This document shows positions 24,675-33,732 of a stretch of DNA of 50,937 nt, one piece after another. The position numbers were made by a program, and so were the translations under genes. The stretch comes from JAZLDV01 sp045614925 (lineage in GTDB: Bacteria > Bacillota_I > Bacilli_A > Erysipelotrichales > Coprobacillaceae): positions 1 to 50,937 of the forward strand of contig JAZLDV010000099.1 in assembly GCA_045614925.1 (NCBI GenBank), written 5' to 3'. Position 1 is the first letter of the stretch, and each line of letters starts with the position of its first letter. The notes below the pieces were generated by a model. The model was not told the DNA's origin and ran no database searches. It was given only the letters and a program-made list of their open reading frames with translations.

Positions 24675-26222
24675 TTACAATGTTTTAAATAATTCTCCAA
24701 TTTCTTTTTTAGCTAATCCATAATATTCTTTATCAACCAGCATAATAATTTCATCACCTGGATATAAAGTTGTTTCTCCTCTAGGTATTAATTCGCTATT
24801 TCCTCTTACTACAGATACAAATAAGCATGGTCTAGGTAAATGAATGTCTTTTACTTTAACACCTACACATATTGATCCCATTTCTACTATGTAAGACACA
24901 AGAATCTTATTTTCTAAAATATAATCATTTTTACTTTTTCCAATAAGTCTTTCTAATAATGATTCATATATAGGCTCACTTTTTAATAAATTTGCAGTCA
25001 TATATGATACAAATGAAGCAAGTGCTATTGGAAGCAATATTTTCATTGTTCCACACATTTCTGTAATTAAAATAATTCCAGTTAAAGGTGCTCTTACGAT
25101 TGATGAAAAGAATGCTGCCATTGCTAAAATAATAAAATTATAAAATAATGTTGATTCTACACCACACATCATTGCAACTTTTCCTAAAATTGCTCCGATT
25201 AAACTTCCAATAATCAGCATTGGAAAGAAAATACCTCCAGGTGCTCCCGAACCAAAACATAATGCTGAAAAAACAAATTTAATAATTAAATATGTAAATA
25301 ATGTAGATAAAACAATATGATTTCCATTTAAATATTCAACCATTGTATGACCACCTGCTAACATTTCAGGCATTACAAAAGCAACAATACCAGAGATAAT
25401 AAAAGCAATATACACTTTATGATGTTTCTTTAAAGGAATACGATCATATAACTTTAAAATAGAAAGAGTCCCTTTGTTGTAAAGAATACCACATAATCCT
25501 CCAACAATCCCAACAATAATAACCCAGTAATAATAATTCAATGGCATATTTTCACTAATCACATAATGAAGTGATGGACTCATCCCAAATATAGTACGAC
25601 TAATAAAGTCAGCAATTAATGAAGCTGACATAACTGAAACAATAGCCCCTGTTGAAAAGTTTTTATGTACTTCTTCTAATGCAAACATTATTCCAGCAAG
25701 AGGTGCATTAAATGCTGCAGATAATCCTGCTGCTGCCCCACAAGTAATTAAGAAGTTTTCTTCACTTTTTAATCTATGAAATAATTTAGAAATACCTTTA
25801 CCAGACATTGCCCCTAACTGAATACTTGGTCCTTCTCTTCCTAAAGATAATCCCCCAATAATACATAATGTCCCAGCAATCATTTTAGATAATAAAACTT
25901 TATACCAGCATTCATCAATTTTCCCTTTAACTTCAGCTTGTACTTGAGGAATACCACTTCCTGAAATATAAGGTTCATATTTCAAAAACTTTGAAACAAT
26001 AAATGCTAAAATCAATAAAAATACAAACCATAATATATATAATGATTTATCTTTTATAAATTCAAGAGTATTAAATAAGAAATGCTCTGCATTTGACAAC
26101 AACAAACGATATATAACTGCAACAATCCCAGCAAGAACTCCTACTAGCAACCCTTCTAATACTAATCTATTATTTAATTTATCTTTTTCTTTTAATACTT
26201 TTAAAGTATCACTTGAAACCAT
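24675..26222 (-). CDS. ClC-type chloride/proton antiporter with C-terminal TrkA_C domain
   Basis: Membrane protein of 515 residues. The three selectivity motifs of the ClC family are present: GSGIPQV (88-94), GREGPS (128-133, with E130 as the gating glutamate) and GAPGGIFFPMLIIG (about 323-336). About residues 1-430 form the transporter. The last ~80 residues (EMGSICVGVKVKDIHLP to the end, with SELIPRGETTLYPGDEIIMLVDKEY) form a TrkA_C/RCK_C regulatory domain, often ligand-binding. Likely function is chloride or fluoride export coupled to protons, for pH or ion homeostasis. GAGGGAATTAAT ribosome site; a single-gene unit with its own terminator. Confidence 0.93.
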   Translation of the reverse strand: MVSSDTLKVLKEKDKLNNRLVLEGLLVGVLAGIVAVIYRLLLSNAEHFLFNTLEFIKDKSLYILWFVFLLILAFIVSKFLKYEPYISGSGIPQVQAEVKGKIDECWYKVLLSKMIAGTLCIIGGLSLGREGPSIQLGAMSGKGISKLFHRLKSEENFLITCGAAAGLSAAFNAPLAGIMFALEEVHKNFSTGAIVSVMSASLIADFISRTIFGMSPSLHYVISENMPLNYYYWVIIVGIVGGLCGILYNKGTLSILKLYDRIPLKKHHKVYIAFIISGIVAFVMPEMLAGGHTMVEYLNGNHIVLSTLFTYLIIKFVFSALCFGSGAPGGIFFPMLIIGSLIGAILGKVAMMCGVESTLFYNFIILAMAAFFSSIVRAPLTGIILITEMCGTMKILLPIALASFVSYMTANLLKSEPIYESLLERLIGKSKNDYILENKILVSYIVEMGSICVGVKVKDIHLPRPCLFVSVVRGNSELIPRGETTLYPGDEIIMLVDKEYYGLAKKEIGELFKTL

Positions 26223-26263
26223 ATTAATTCCCTCTTCCCTATATCTTTATATAAACATAATAT

Positions 26264-26908
26264 TTATTTTATTTTTATAGTTGTTAATAATTCTAAAAAT
26301 GGATTATATGATGATCTTCTAATATCATTTGCTGGCATATAATAATCATTAAATTGAAACTTTTCTTTACTCATTAATTTCTTAAATAATTTAGAAGTAT
26401 TTTTCGCATCAATCAATGCATCATGATCACCACTATCTCTATCAATATCTGCTACACATAAAGCTTCAGATAATTTATAATTTTTATCTCTTCCCACTTT
26501 TTCATTAAATAATTTCTGACAATCAAGAAATGATGAAAAATACACATCAAAATCATCTATTTCAATATTTTTTATTTCGATTTCTTTTCTCATCTGTTCT
26601 TCATCATGTTCACTCCATGTCACAATAACTACATCTTCAGGAAGCCATTTTATCATTAATTCTAATGCTTTTTTCAAATCTGGTGCATGATGAAGATGAG
26701 TATCAGATATTCCTGTTAATTGAGTAATAAACTGATCAGTATGACCAATACTAGGTTTTACATAAGTCATAAAAGAATCTGCAATATCATATGTATCATT
26801 AAGCAATACTGCTCCAATCTGAATAATTTCACTATATAATCCTTCTTCTGCTTTACATTTTTTATGAAGATGACACATTTCTAAATCTAATACGACATAG
26901 TGACTCAC
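26264..26908 (-). CDS. DEDDh 3'-5' exonuclease (DnaQ/KapD-like)
   Basis: Exonuclease-fold protein of about 214 residues. Exo I is VVLDLEM with D and E; Exo II is TWSEHDEEQM; Exo III is SGDHDALIDAKNTSKLF with the DEDDh histidine. I set the start at a GTG (26908) because the GGAGGG ribosome site is properly spaced to it; an ATG six bases upstream (26914) lies too near that site, and an open frame begins at 26926. Length and motifs suggest a stand-alone exonuclease of the KapD or RNase T-like group, acting on RNA or DNA. No operon partner; 41 bases upstream of the ClC gene. Confidence 0.82.
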   Translation of the reverse strand: MSHYVVLDLEMCHLHKKCKAEEGLYSEIIQIGAVLLNDTYDIADSFMTYVKPSIGHTDQFITQLTGISDTHLHHAPDLKKALELMIKWLPEDVVIVTWSEHDEEQMRKEIEIKNIEIDDFDVYFSSFLDCQKLFNEKVGRDKNYKLSEALCVADIDRDSGDHDALIDAKNTSKLFKKLMSKEKFQFNDYYMPANDIRRSSYNPFLELLTTIKIK

Positions 26909-27000
26909 AAACATCCCTCCAATCAAAATCGTTATAAAAATTTTATCATATTTTGACTGATTTTTAAATTATGTTTTCAATACAGTTCTATATAAGACAA

Positions 27001-27030
27001 AAAAATCAGAAGATTTCTCTTCTGATTTTT
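27001..27030 (-). terminator. Terminator after pyrF
   Basis: AAAAATCAGAAGA (27001-27013) pairs with TCTTCTGATTTTT (27018-27030) around TTTC. T-runs lie on both sides. It directly follows the pyrF stop codon. Confidence 0.85.
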
Positions 27031-27040
27031 TTTCCATTGT

Positions 27041-27751
27041 CTATTCCCCTTGAAATTGTCTGTATACTTCTCTATATGTTGCAACTGGATCTGCTGCTCT
27101 TGTGATTGTTCTTCCTACTACGATATAGCTTGATGTCAATTCTTTTGCCATCTCTGGTGTTGTTACACGTTTTTGGTCATTTACTGAATCTTCTGCTAAT
27201 CTGATTCCTGGTGTCACTGTTAGGAATTCTTCCCCTAATTCATCATGAATCACTTTTGATTCTAATGGTGAGCATACAACACCATCTAATCCTGCTTCCT
27301 TAGCATTCTTAGCCCATGATAATACAACATCTTCTAATGCATCATGAATTAATAATTCATTGTCTAATACTTCCTGATCTAATGATGTCAAGCATGTAAC
27401 TGCGATACATAATGGTCTGTGTTCTGTAGTCTTTCCTTCTTCTAACCCTTCAATGGCTGCCTTCATCATTGCTCTGCTTCCGCTTGCATGAACGTTTACC
27501 ATATCTACATTTAATTTTGCTAACTGCTTCATTGCACTTTTTACAGTATTAGGAATATCATGTAATTTTAAGTCTAAGAAGATCTTATGTCCTCTTTCCT
27601 TAATGGCACTGATCATTTCAATACCTTCACCATAGAATAATTCCATTCCTACTTTTACATATAATTGTTCATCTTCGAAGCGATCTAAGAATGCTTCTAC
27701 TTCTGCTTTTGTCTGAAAATCTAAAGCAATACAAATTCTACTGTTTTCCAT
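27041..27751 (-). CDS. pyrF: Orotidine 5'-phosphate decarboxylase
   Basis: TIM-barrel enzyme that decarboxylates OMP to UMP in the last step of pyrimidine synthesis. The catalytic motif FLDLKLHDIPNTVKSA holds the K-x-D-x2 residues (FLDLKLHD), with ICIALDF near the N-terminus as the first substrate contact, and TPGIRLAEDSVNDQKRV and SYIVVGRTITRAADP late in the chain as phosphate-binding loops. From the start at 27751 (MENSRICIALDF, with a GGAGGAATTT ribosome site) it has 236 residues. No other pyr gene is nearby, which is unusual since pyrF is often linked to pyrE or pyrD. Confidence 0.97.
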   Translation of the reverse strand: MENSRICIALDFQTKAEVEAFLDRFEDEQLYVKVGMELFYGEGIEMISAIKERGHKIFLDLKLHDIPNTVKSAMKQLAKLNVDMVNVHASGSRAMMKAAIEGLEEGKTTEHRPLCIAVTCLTSLDQEVLDNELLIHDALEDVVLSWAKNAKEAGLDGVVCSPLESKVIHDELGEEFLTVTPGIRLAEDSVNDQKRVTTPEMAKELTSSYIVVGRTITRAADPVATYREVYRQFQGE

Positions 27752-27786
27752 AAATTCCTCCAAAATATAACTATTTATTATTTATA

Positions 27787-27815
27787 TTCAAACTTTCAAC
27801 ATTATATGTTATAAT
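27787..27815 (+). promoter_or_regulatory. Promoter of the MATE gene
   Basis: TTCAAA (27787-27792), 17 bases, TATAAT (27810-27815) with TG before the -10. A leader of about 70 bases follows and includes a small hairpin (27839-27857). Confidence 0.6.
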
Positions 27816-27888
27816 TTTTTATATGTCAATATGTAAACAGAAGGTTATTCACCTTCTCAATAATATATATAATATATGAGGTATGCCT

Positions 27889-29283
27889 ATGATTGCCTAT
27901 TTAGATGCTCACAAAATGATTGATAAAAATAAAATACTAGGTCCTTTACCTAATAACTCAAAAATCTACAAACATGCTTTTCAGATTGCATGGCCTAGTG
28001 CATTAGAATCTATACTTGTTGCTTTAATAAGTGCTGTAGATACAATGATGGTTGGCGGTTTGGGAACACATGCAATTGCTGCAGTAGGAATCTGTACTCA
28101 GCCAAAGTTTATTGTTATGGCAACATTGCTTGGATTAAATACAGGAGTTAATGTTGTTGTGGCAAGAAGAAAAGGAGAAAATAAACAGGATAAAGCCAAT
28201 CTGACATTAAGAAATGCATTAGTATTATCTGTACTGTTATCATTTATTCTTTCATTATTAGGATTTATTTTTGCAAAACCAGCATTATTGTTTGCTGGGG
28301 CAAGTCATGATTATTTAGATTCATCTGTTATCTATTTTAGATATATTATGATTGGAACTTTCTTTCATCTTATATCACTTACAATTACTGCTGCTCAAAG
28401 AGGAGCAGGTAAAACCAAGATTTCAATGGTTTGTAATTTGAGTGCTAATATTGTTAATGTTGTGATGAATGCAATGTTAATTAATGGATTGTTCTTTTTT
28501 CCAAAATTAGGTATTAAAGGAGCAGCTATTGCAACAATGATTGGAAATATTGTTGCCTTTATTCTTGCTTTAATGACTTTACTTAAAAAGAATGAATATT
28601 TACACATTAGTCATTTAGATAGCTGGAAATTAGATAAAGAAACTTTAAAATCTATATATAAAATATCAGTTCCTAGTTTATGTGAACAGATTTTTTTACG
28701 AATTGGATTCTTTACATATTCTAAGGCAGTTGCTAATCTAGGAACGACTGATTATGCAACACATTTAATTTGTATGAATGTTATGACGATTAGTTTTGGA
28801 TTAGGTGATGGACTATCAGTTGCAAGTTCTACATTAGTTGGTCAAAGCTTAGGAGCAAAAAGAAGTGACTTAGCGATAATTTATGGAAAAGTCTTACAAA
28901 GAATAGGTTTTGTTATGTCGGTTCTTTTAGGTATAGCGATTGCTTTATTTAACCGTGAAATCATGTATTTATTTACTAAAGATCCTATAGTTATAGAAAA
29001 AGGTGGTATTATATTATTAATGATTGCACTGGTTATTCAATTCCAGGTCAATCAGGTTATTACAATGGGATGCTTAAGAGGAGCTGGAGATGCAAAATTC
29101 GTTGCATTAATCTCCTTATTAACAATTACTTTTATTCGTCCAATAGGAACTTATGTATTAGCTTATGGCGTTGGTTTAGGATTAATTGGGGCATGGCTAT
29201 CTATATATCTAGATCAGATTACTCGACTGATTACAAGTAAATATCGCTTCAATCAGGCTAAATGGATAAAAATAAAAATATAA
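27889..29283 (+). CDS. MATE family multidrug/toxin efflux transporter
   Basis: Twelve-helix cation antiporter of the MATE family, about 464 residues. IAWPSALESILVALISAVDTMMVGGLGTHAIAAVG near the N-terminus is the family's helix 1-2 region, with the typical D-T-M-M-V-G; the second repeat begins with SVPSLCEQIFLRIGFF, and LRGAGDAKF and TAAQRGAGKTK are the paired R-G-x-G-D/K motifs at the ends of helices. I place the start at 27889, which is better spaced from the GAGG ribosome site than the ATG six bases upstream. Substrate unknown. Ends at a bidirectional terminator shared with murD. Confidence 0.93.
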   Translation: MIAYLDAHKMIDKNKILGPLPNNSKIYKHAFQIAWPSALESILVALISAVDTMMVGGLGTHAIAAVGICTQPKFIVMATLLGLNTGVNVVVARRKGENKQDKANLTLRNALVLSVLLSFILSLLGFIFAKPALLFAGASHDYLDSSVIYFRYIMIGTFFHLISLTITAAQRGAGKTKISMVCNLSANIVNVVMNAMLINGLFFFPKLGIKGAAIATMIGNIVAFILALMTLLKKNEYLHISHLDSWKLDKETLKSIYKISVPSLCEQIFLRIGFFTYSKAVANLGTTDYATHLICMNVMTISFGLGDGLSVASSTLVGQSLGAKRSDLAIIYGKVLQRIGFVMSVLLGIAIALFNREIMYLFTKDPIVIEKGGIILLMIALVIQFQVNQVITMGCLRGAGDAKFVALISLLTITFIRPIGTYVLAYGVGLGLIGAWLSIYLDQITRLITSKYRFNQAKWIKIKI

Positions 29284-29288
29284 ATATT

Positions 29289-29320
29289 AAAGCCAAACTA
29301 CATAATTATAGTTTGGCTTT
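29289..29320. terminator. Bidirectional terminator between MATE gene and murD
   Basis: AAAGCCAAACTA (29289-29300) pairs with TAGTTTGGCTTT (29309-29320), with T-rich tails. It lies 4 bases from the murD stop codon. Confidence 0.85.
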
Positions 29321-29323
29321 TCT

Positions 29324-30664
29324 TTATAATTCATTTACGATTTCTTTAAATACTTTTCCTCTATGTTCATAACTTTTGAATTCATCAAATGAACTTGTTG
29401 AAGGAGATAATAAGACAACATCTCCATCTCTAGCAATCTCATATGCTTTTAAAATTGCATCTTTCATATGATCAACAATATAAGTATTTTCCACATTCAT
29501 ATCCTTTGCAAAACGTTCTTTTGCATCACCAAAAGTAATTAATGTAGAAATCTTATCTTTATAGCTTGCCATCTCAGTTAAATCAAGACCTTTTTCAAAA
29601 CCTCCCATTAACAAAATAACAGGCTTATCAAATGCTTTTAAAGCTATAATTGCCGCATCAGTATTAGTACCTTTAGAATCATTATAATATTTAACACCAT
29701 TTAATTCTCTTACATACTCAATACGATGTTCAACACCCATAAAAGAAGATAAAGTCTTATAAACAACATCTTTATCAACATGAGATAACATTGCACAACA
29801 TGTAGCAATCATCATATTAACTATATTATGCTGACCTACAATTTTAATTTCATCTAAATCAATAATATGTTCACCTTTAAAAACAATAGCACCATCTTTA
29901 ACCATACAATCTGCTTCCTGAGTTAAAGAGAATGTTATTGGCTGTGATTTAAATGGATATTGTTTTAAATAAGATAATACTGTTTCATCATCTAAATTCA
30001 CTAAACAATAATCATTTTCATCCTGATTCATATAAATTCTTGTTTTAGATGCATAATATTCATCTAAAGAAGCCATATAATCTAAATGATCAGGAGTTAG
30101 ATTCATAATAACAGCAATATGTGGTTTTAATTTTTCAATATCTAATAATTGAAAATTAGACATTTCTAATACAATATCATATCCTGCATTATTGAATAAA
30201 TCATAATGAAGAACTTCTTCACATAAAGGAATACCAACATTCCCTGCTAATGCACATTGACGTGATGCATTTTTAAAAATCTCATGTATTAAAGTGACAG
30301 TTGTTGTTTTTCCATTTGTACCAGTCACTGCAATATAATTTTGCATACATGATACCTGATATGCTAATTCTATTTCTGTATAAACAGGAATTCCTCTTTC
30401 TTTTAATCTTAATAAGAAAGGTTTTTTATAGTTAATCCCAGGATTTCTTACAACAAAATCAAAATCTCTTTCAAATAATTCTTCAGGATGTCCTCCTGTA
30501 ATCATTTCAATACCAGCTTTGACATATTCATCATATTCTGCAATCTTTTCTTTAGGTGCATATTCATTAACTGTAATTGTTGCATTTAATTGTCTTAATA
30601 AATTTAAAGCTGCTTTACCGCTTTTAGCAAGTCCAATAATAAGAACTTTCTTATTTGTAAACAT
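29324..30664 (-). CDS. murD: UDP-MurNAc-L-alanine:D-glutamate ligase MurD
   Basis: Cytoplasmic ATP-dependent ligase adding D-Glu to UDP-MurNAc-Ala. The 446-residue chain has the N-terminal Rossmann-like domain (VLIIGLAKSGKAALNLL, 7-23), the Mur ligase P-loop AVTGTNGKTTTVTLI (about 112-126), MNLTPDHLDYM (about 185-195) and the C-terminal domain beginning near HRIEYV with YYNDSKGTNTDAAI, all classical for MurD. It starts just after mraY, using an AGGAG site inside the end of mraY. Last gene of the upstream half of the dcw cluster; in the standard order ftsW and murG would follow directly. Confidence 0.98.
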   Translation of the reverse strand: MFTNKKVLIIGLAKSGKAALNLLRQLNATITVNEYAPKEKIAEYDEYVKAGIEMITGGHPEELFERDFDFVVRNPGINYKKPFLLRLKERGIPVYTEIELAYQVSCMQNYIAVTGTNGKTTTVTLIHEIFKNASRQCALAGNVGIPLCEEVLHYDLFNNAGYDIVLEMSNFQLLDIEKLKPHIAVIMNLTPDHLDYMASLDEYYASKTRIYMNQDENDYCLVNLDDETVLSYLKQYPFKSQPITFSLTQEADCMVKDGAIVFKGEHIIDLDEIKIVGQHNIVNMMIATCCAMLSHVDKDVVYKTLSSFMGVEHRIEYVRELNGVKYYNDSKGTNTDAAIIALKAFDKPVILLMGGFEKGLDLTEMASYKDKISTLITFGDAKERFAKDMNVENTYIVDHMKDAILKAYEIARDGDVVLLSPSTSSFDEFKSYEHRGKVFKEIVNEL

Positions 30665-30665
30665 A

Positions 30666-31649
30666 TTATAATACTCCTAATACAATACTAATAATTCCAC
30701 AAATAAATCCAACAAACCAGAATGAAATAACAACTTGCTGTTCACTCCATCCTAACATTTCAAAATGGTGATGAAGAGGAGCCATTTTAAATACACGCTT
30801 ACCAGTTAATTTAAATGAAGTCACTTGGATAATAACAGATAAAGTTTCTACTAAGAATACTCCACCTACTAAAATTAATAATAATTCTTTTCCAGTTAAT
30901 AAAGCAAATGCAGCTAAAACACCACCTAATGCTAAAGAACCAGTATCACCCATAAAGATCTTAGCTGGATGATAGTTAAACATCATAAATCCTAATAATG
31001 CACCTACAATTGCCATTGCATAAGATGCTAAAGCAAAGTTTTTATTCATAATTGAGAAAATAACAAATACACTTACTGCAATCATAGATAACCCAGTTGC
31101 TAATCCATCTAAACCATCAGTTAAATTAACAGCATTTGATTCTGCAGTAAACATAAAATAAGCTAATACAGGATATAAATAACTAATATCTAACTGAATA
31201 TGTAATAATGGAATAGAAATTAAAGTATCGAATTCAGGAATAAATGTTTTTGCTAAAATATAAAATGCAATCGCAACAACTGATTGTAAAAAATATTTTG
31301 CTTTTGGTTTTAATCCTTCATTTGATTTTTTAACAACAATAAGATAATCATCAATAAATCCAATTAAACCAAATCCTAAAAATGCAAAAGTAATAAGATT
31401 TACATAAATATCTTTAAATAAATTAACATTTAAAATATATACAGTTAAAATCGAAACTAAAATAAAAACTGTTCCTCCCATAGTTGGCGTACCACCTTTT
31501 ACTTTATGTGATTCTAACCCTTCTTCTCTTTCTACCTGCCCAAATTTTAATGCTCTTAAATAAGAGATAGCTTTAGGCATAACTAGCATCATAAATAAGA
31601 ATGCTAATCCAAAATTTAAAATCATTTTAATAAACATAGTATCTAACAT
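30666..31649 (-). CDS. mraY: Phospho-MurNAc-pentapeptide transferase MraY
   Basis: Ten-helix membrane enzyme that moves phospho-MurNAc-pentapeptide to undecaprenyl phosphate, giving lipid I. The 327-residue chain carries the family motifs VKGGTPTMGGTVFIL (about 50-64), the aspartate motif NAVNLTDGLDGLATGLS (about 174-190), FNYHPAKIFMGDTGSLALGG (about 226-245, with D in MGDTGS) and the cytoplasmic PLHHHFEMLGWSE (about 291-303). It has its own extended -10 promoter after the spoVD terminator and an AAAGGAG ribosome site. It pairs with murD. Confidence 0.98.
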   Translation of the reverse strand: MLDTMFIKMILNFGLAFLFMMLVMPKAISYLRALKFGQVEREEGLESHKVKGGTPTMGGTVFILVSILTVYILNVNLFKDIYVNLITFAFLGFGLIGFIDDYLIVVKKSNEGLKPKAKYFLQSVVAIAFYILAKTFIPEFDTLISIPLLHIQLDISYLYPVLAYFMFTAESNAVNLTDGLDGLATGLSMIAVSVFVIFSIMNKNFALASYAMAIVGALLGFMMFNYHPAKIFMGDTGSLALGGVLAAFALLTGKELLLILVGGVFLVETLSVIIQVTSFKLTGKRVFKMAPLHHHFEMLGWSEQQVVISFWFVGFICGIISIVLGVL

Positions 31650-31686
31650 AAGTCAAACTCCTTTTTATACATAATCATACACGTTT

Positions 31687-31695
31687 ACTATACCA
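31687..31695 (-). promoter_or_regulatory. Extended -10 promoter of mraY-murD
   Basis: TGGTATAGT on the minus strand lies about 40 bases before mraY and after the spoVD-like gene's terminator; the -35 is poor. Confidence 0.5.
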
Positions 31696-31710
31696 TATTT
31701 TAAATGCAAT

Positions 31711-31741
31711 AAAAAGAGAAAGTCGTAAGATTACGACTTTC
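31711..31741 (-). terminator. Terminator after the SpoVD-like PBP gene
   Basis: GAAAGTCGTAA and TTACGACTTTC pair over 11 bp (31718-31728 with 31731-31741) around two bases, followed on the minus strand by TCTTTTT. The stop codon overlaps the stem. Confidence 0.85.
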
Positions 31742-33665
31742 ATTCATAAATATTTCCATTTTTATCGCCTAACATAATCCTTACTTTCTTCCCTTGTTCA
31801 ATTCTTTCCCCTACTCTAGGTAACTGATCAATCACATAATCACCTGTTCCTAAAAACTCAAACCCATACTCATCACTTTTTACTTCTTTTCTATTTTTTC
31901 CTACATAATTTTGAACAATAAAGGTAGGTACATCTGTATAAACATAAGCCTTAGGCTTTTGTTTATCAGTCTTCTTTATACCTAATGCTGGAAGTGCATC
32001 TACAAATATTTTTCTTGCAATAGGAGCAACAGTCGTTCCTCCATATTGAATTGTATTTTTAGGATTATCTAAAGCAATATATAATACAATTGAAGGATCA
32101 TCTATAGGTGCAATACCTATAAAAGACAATATATAGCCATTACCTGCATATGTTCCATTAAGTGACTTTTGTGCAGTCCCGGTCTTGCCTCCTATCCTAT
32201 ATCCTTGAATATAAGCATTCTTCCCTCCTCCATCACTTACAACTCCCTCTAATGCATCTCTTACCTTTTTTGATACATCACTATTGATTACTTTTCTTAT
32301 AAGTTTCTTTTGTCTTTCATAGACAATATTATGATCATATGAATTATAGATTCTTTTGACTATATAAGGTTCATACAAATAACCACCATTCACACAAGCA
32401 CTTACAGCTCTAACTAATGCAAGAGGAGTCATAGATAAACCTTGTCCAAAAGAAACGGTTGCCTGTTCAACTTCATTAAACTTATCATAATCAAACATTA
32501 GACCTTTAGATTCACCTATCAGATCAACATTTGTTTTTTCACACACTGCAAACTTTTTTACATAATCATACAATTTATCTTTTCCAAGTCGTCTTCCTAT
32601 TTCTACAAACCCTGGGTTAGAAGAATTCTGTAACACTTCTCTAAATGTCTGTAATCCATGTCCCCCTTTTTTCCATGATTTAATTCTAGCCCCTTTTACA
32701 TACTCATATCCTTTATCAAAATACGTATCCTTATCCATATCAAACAGATTTTCATTCAATGCACTTGCAAATGTAATAATTTTAAATGTAGAACCAGGTT
32801 CATATGTTTTCCATATTGGAAGATTTCTATTATAGATTTCACTATCTGCATGTCTATATTCATTAGGATTAAAATCCGGTTTACAGCTCATTGCTAAAAT
32901 ACTTCCATCCTTAGGATTCAATGCAATAGCTAAAATAGAATCTGGATTATACATTGTATATGCATTATTTAATTCTCTTTCAACAATATCCTGTAATTCT
33001 TTATGAATTGTCAGTTCTATATCCATACCTGATGCAGGTGCATTATAAACAGATGGATATAAATACAGATTCTGACTTTTAGCATTCATATAATAATTAA
33101 TACTGCCATTAACACCTGATAAATACTTATCATATTTTAATTCTAACCCTGCTAATCCTTGATTATCTATCCCTACAAATCCTAATGTATGAGATAAATA
33201 ATTATTATAAGGATAATATCTAAGTGTATCTTGAACAATATAAATTCCAGGTAATTTTTGTTTATCTACTTTATAGGCAGTATTTTCATCTAACTGACGA
33301 CCTTCTGGCTGAAGTCTTAAAACAGATACTTTTTTAGATATTTTTTGTCTTATTGTATTCATGTCACAATTTAATATTAAAGATAATTGACGTGCGACAT
33401 AATCCGCATCCTTAATTTGACTTGGCACAACTACAATAGAAAACACACTTTTATTTCCAACAAGTTCATTGTGTCCACTATCATATATAATTCCTCTAGA
33501 TGACTCTATTGGAAACCCTCTTTGCCATGATTCAATTGCCTTATTATTTAAAAAATCATACATAACAAACTGACTATATCCTAACTTCAATACAATGGCA
33601 CTTAAAATAAGACACATCACTATAAAAACAATCATTATCTTTCTCTTCATCTTTTCATAGATCAT
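31740..33665 (-). CDS. Class B penicillin-binding protein, SpoVD-like, one PASTA domain
   Basis: Membrane-anchored transpeptidase of 641 residues from the start at 33665 (AGGTGAT ribosome site); an open frame runs 21 codons further upstream. A single helix lies at about 9-28, then the PBP dimerisation domain (about 50-200). Active-site motifs are S292-T-F-K295, S348-S-N350 and K494-T-G-T497. One PASTA domain ends the chain (about 578-635). The shorter second class B PBP beside a PbpB-like one recalls the pbpB-spoVD pair of Bacillus, where SpoVD makes spore cortex. The presence of sspI in the window supports a sporulation role, but it could equally serve division. Confidence 0.88.
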   Translation of the reverse strand: MIYEKMKRKIMIVFIVMCLILSAIVLKLGYSQFVMYDFLNNKAIESWQRGFPIESSRGIIYDSGHNELVGNKSVFSIVVVPSQIKDADYVARQLSLILNCDMNTIRQKISKKVSVLRLQPEGRQLDENTAYKVDKQKLPGIYIVQDTLRYYPYNNYLSHTLGFVGIDNQGLAGLELKYDKYLSGVNGSINYYMNAKSQNLYLYPSVYNAPASGMDIELTIHKELQDIVERELNNAYTMYNPDSILAIALNPKDGSILAMSCKPDFNPNEYRHADSEIYNRNLPIWKTYEPGSTFKIITFASALNENLFDMDKDTYFDKGYEYVKGARIKSWKKGGHGLQTFREVLQNSSNPGFVEIGRRLGKDKLYDYVKKFAVCEKTNVDLIGESKGLMFDYDKFNEVEQATVSFGQGLSMTPLALVRAVSACVNGGYLYEPYIVKRIYNSYDHNIVYERQKKLIRKVINSDVSKKVRDALEGVVSDGGGKNAYIQGYRIGGKTGTAQKSLNGTYAGNGYILSFIGIAPIDDPSIVLYIALDNPKNTIQYGGTTVAPIARKIFVDALPALGIKKTDKQKPKAYVYTDVPTFIVQNYVGKNRKEVKSDEYGFEFLGTGDYVIDQLPRVGERIEQGKKVRIMLGDKNGNIYE

Positions 33666-33694
33666 CGCATCACCTAATAATATATATGTAAACA

Positions 33695-33732
33695 AACAAA
33701 AAAAAGCACAAACACATTGTGTTTGCACTTTA
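33695..33732 (-). terminator. Terminator after the PbpB-like gene, overlapping its stop
   Basis: AGTGCAAACACA and TGTGTTTGTGCT form a 12-bp stem with two wobble pairs, followed on the minus strand by eight T. The stop codon of the upstream PBP lies at the base of the stem. Confidence 0.85.
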
